From BMS3BBIN04 sp964552465 (lineage in GTDB: Bacteria > Electryoneota > Electryoneia > Electryoneales > Electryoneaceae): DNA of 64,000 bases. The first letter of the stretch is position 1, and the number at the start of each line of letters is the position of its first letter. The translations under genes and the position numbers were made by a program. Below, in pieces: positions 63,144-64,000 of this stretch. Location: NCBI GenBank assembly GCA_964552465.1, contig CAZKGR010000002.1:124001-188000 (forward strand), given 5' to 3'. Under the pieces are notes generated by a model that did no database searches, had not been told where the DNA came from, and saw nothing but the letters and a program-made list of their open reading frames with translations.

Positions 63144-63998
63144 ATGCGTAACGGTTTGGCATACACAGTAGCATTCCTACTATTCATTGTTGTTTGTCCC
63201 CGCGCCTCCGCTCAGCTGATGCGGGCGGAAGTGGAGATCACAACTACCGGCTTGCCACAGATTAACCAGAACAAGTTGAGCGGTCTCGACCGTATCATCG
63301 CCGACTATCTGAACCAGAATGAGTGGGCACCGAACGACTACAAGTACCAGGTTCCGATTGATTTCCAGATCACCTTCACCGAAGCTCTGCCAGTCGAATT
63401 CGAGGACCGGTACAAGGCGGCAATCTCTGTCTCGAACCGCGGAAACTATGTCCACAGTGACGAGAAGTGGATGTTTGTCTATGAGACAGGTGTTAATCTG
63501 CAAAAGAATGATCAGTTCGATTCCTTCCGCAGCCTGATTGACTACTATTTCAACATGATTCTCGGATATGAATTCGACAAGGTGAAGAAGTTCGGAGGAC
63601 AGCCGTTTTTCGAAGAGGCGAAGCAGATCACTCAGATGGCACGCATGTCGAGCCGCTACCATCTTGGGTGGGACAAACGCGAACAACGGCTCGAAGATTT
63701 CCTCGACCCGAATAACAACAATTTCCGTTACCTGAATTTTCTCTATTACACTGGCGAGTGGTTGTATTACACCGAACGTGATCGCGATACTGCGAAGCAG
63801 TACCTGTTATATGCAATAAAGCAGCTCGATAAGATCCGTGACCAGTCGCAGTTGGATCGGTTCTTCAGCCTGAATTATCGCAAATATGCTGAAGCGCTCG
63901 CTGAATACGAAGAGTGGAGTTCAGTCTCAAAATTGGCGTCAGTCGATCAGGACGAATCACACGCTGACTTTTATGAAAGTCTGCTTAGACGTCGATGA
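63144..63998 (+). CDS. Secreted DUF4835-like protein
   Basis: 284 residues. Signal peptide FLLFIVVCPRASA/Q. The mature protein starts with a beta region (AEVEITTTGLP, YQVPIDFQITFTEA) and continues as a helical domain (SLIDYYFNMILGYEFDKVKKFGG, FEEAKQITQMARMSSRYHLGWDKRE, RYLNFLYYTGEWLYY). Those blocks match the DUF4835 family known from Bacteroidetes and relatives; this is one of the few taxonomic hints in the window. Function unknown. The gene is complete, ending two bases before the window edge. Confidence 0.75.
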   Translation: MRNGLAYTVAFLLFIVVCPRASAQLMRAEVEITTTGLPQINQNKLSGLDRIIADYLNQNEWAPNDYKYQVPIDFQITFTEALPVEFEDRYKAAISVSNRGNYVHSDEKWMFVYETGVNLQKNDQFDSFRSLIDYYFNMILGYEFDKVKKFGGQPFFEEAKQITQMARMSSRYHLGWDKREQRLEDFLDPNNNNFRYLNFLYYTGEWLYYTERDRDTAKQYLLYAIKQLDKIRDQSQLDRFFSLNYRKYAEALAEYEEWSSVSKLASVDQDESHADFYESLLRRR

Positions 63999-64000
63999 TT

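Overview
The window is a bacterial chromosomal segment of roughly balanced GC. It carries a Gram-negative envelope gene set: TolC-type channel, Wza-type export proteins, a Wzi-like barrel and lipoproteins. A closing DUF4835-like protein, multihaem cytochromes and the overall gene mix point to the FCB side of the tree (Bacteroidetes/Calditrichaeota-like or a neighbouring candidate phylum). That placement is inference; there is no rRNA or other decisive marker. I saw no tRNA, rRNA, CRISPR array, phage or recognisable transcription factor.

Layout. 1-10.1 kb: 3' end of htpG, a lipoprotein dihaem cytochrome c with a collagen-like stalk, a Yip1-like membrane protein, and a tight efflux operon (TolC-like, HlyD/MacA-like, MacB-type ATPase, two MacB-type permeases). 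10.1-17.2 kb: a minus-strand pair encoding a six-haem NapC/NirT-like quinol dehydrogenase and an octahaem HAO-like cytochrome, then ssb, a VanZ-like protein, an endonuclease/exonuclease/phosphatase lipoprotein and a secreted DUF4097-like beta-repeat protein. 17.3-36.3 kb: a Wzx/Wzy-type surface polysaccharide locus. It has an initiating sugar transferase, a WecG/TagA transferase, a Wzi-like protein, Wza, a Wzc-like tyrosine kinase, a flippase, five sulfotransferases, a beta-helix lipoprotein, a polymerase/ligase and a GT4 enzyme. 36.4-51.5 kb: two giant minus-strand synthases. 52-60 kb: a sugar-phosphate isomerase, an enoyl-CoA hydratase, a four-SLBB export protein, a CapD/FlaA1-type enzyme, a sugar epimerase and a frameshifted kinase-like gene. 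60.4-64 kb: biotin carboxylase and biotin-carrier genes split by a REP/RAYT island, then the DUF4835-like gene.

The most striking system is the pair of megasynthases. One reads (degenerate NMO)-NMO/ER-KS-AT-ACP-ACP-KR; the other reads KS-AT-DH-phosphopantetheinyl transferase-ACP-thioesterase. Together they hold every activity needed for an iterative, fully reducing polyketide or fatty-acid synthase, including in-cis ACP activation and release. They resemble PUFA (Pfa), heterocyst-glycolipid and enediyne synthases, but the arrangement differs from all three. Each subunit has a different aromatic/proline-rich repetitive linker. The pair lies directly beside a polysaccharide locus with five PAPS-dependent sulfotransferases, so a sulfated glycolipid or lipid-anchored sulfated surface polymer is a reasonable but unproven product.

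Other notable points are a tandem ACP pair whose proteins are nearly identical while third codon positions have diverged, a 20-bp tandem duplication that truncates a kinase-like gene, and recurring GGGGA...TCCCC hairpins between convergent genes.
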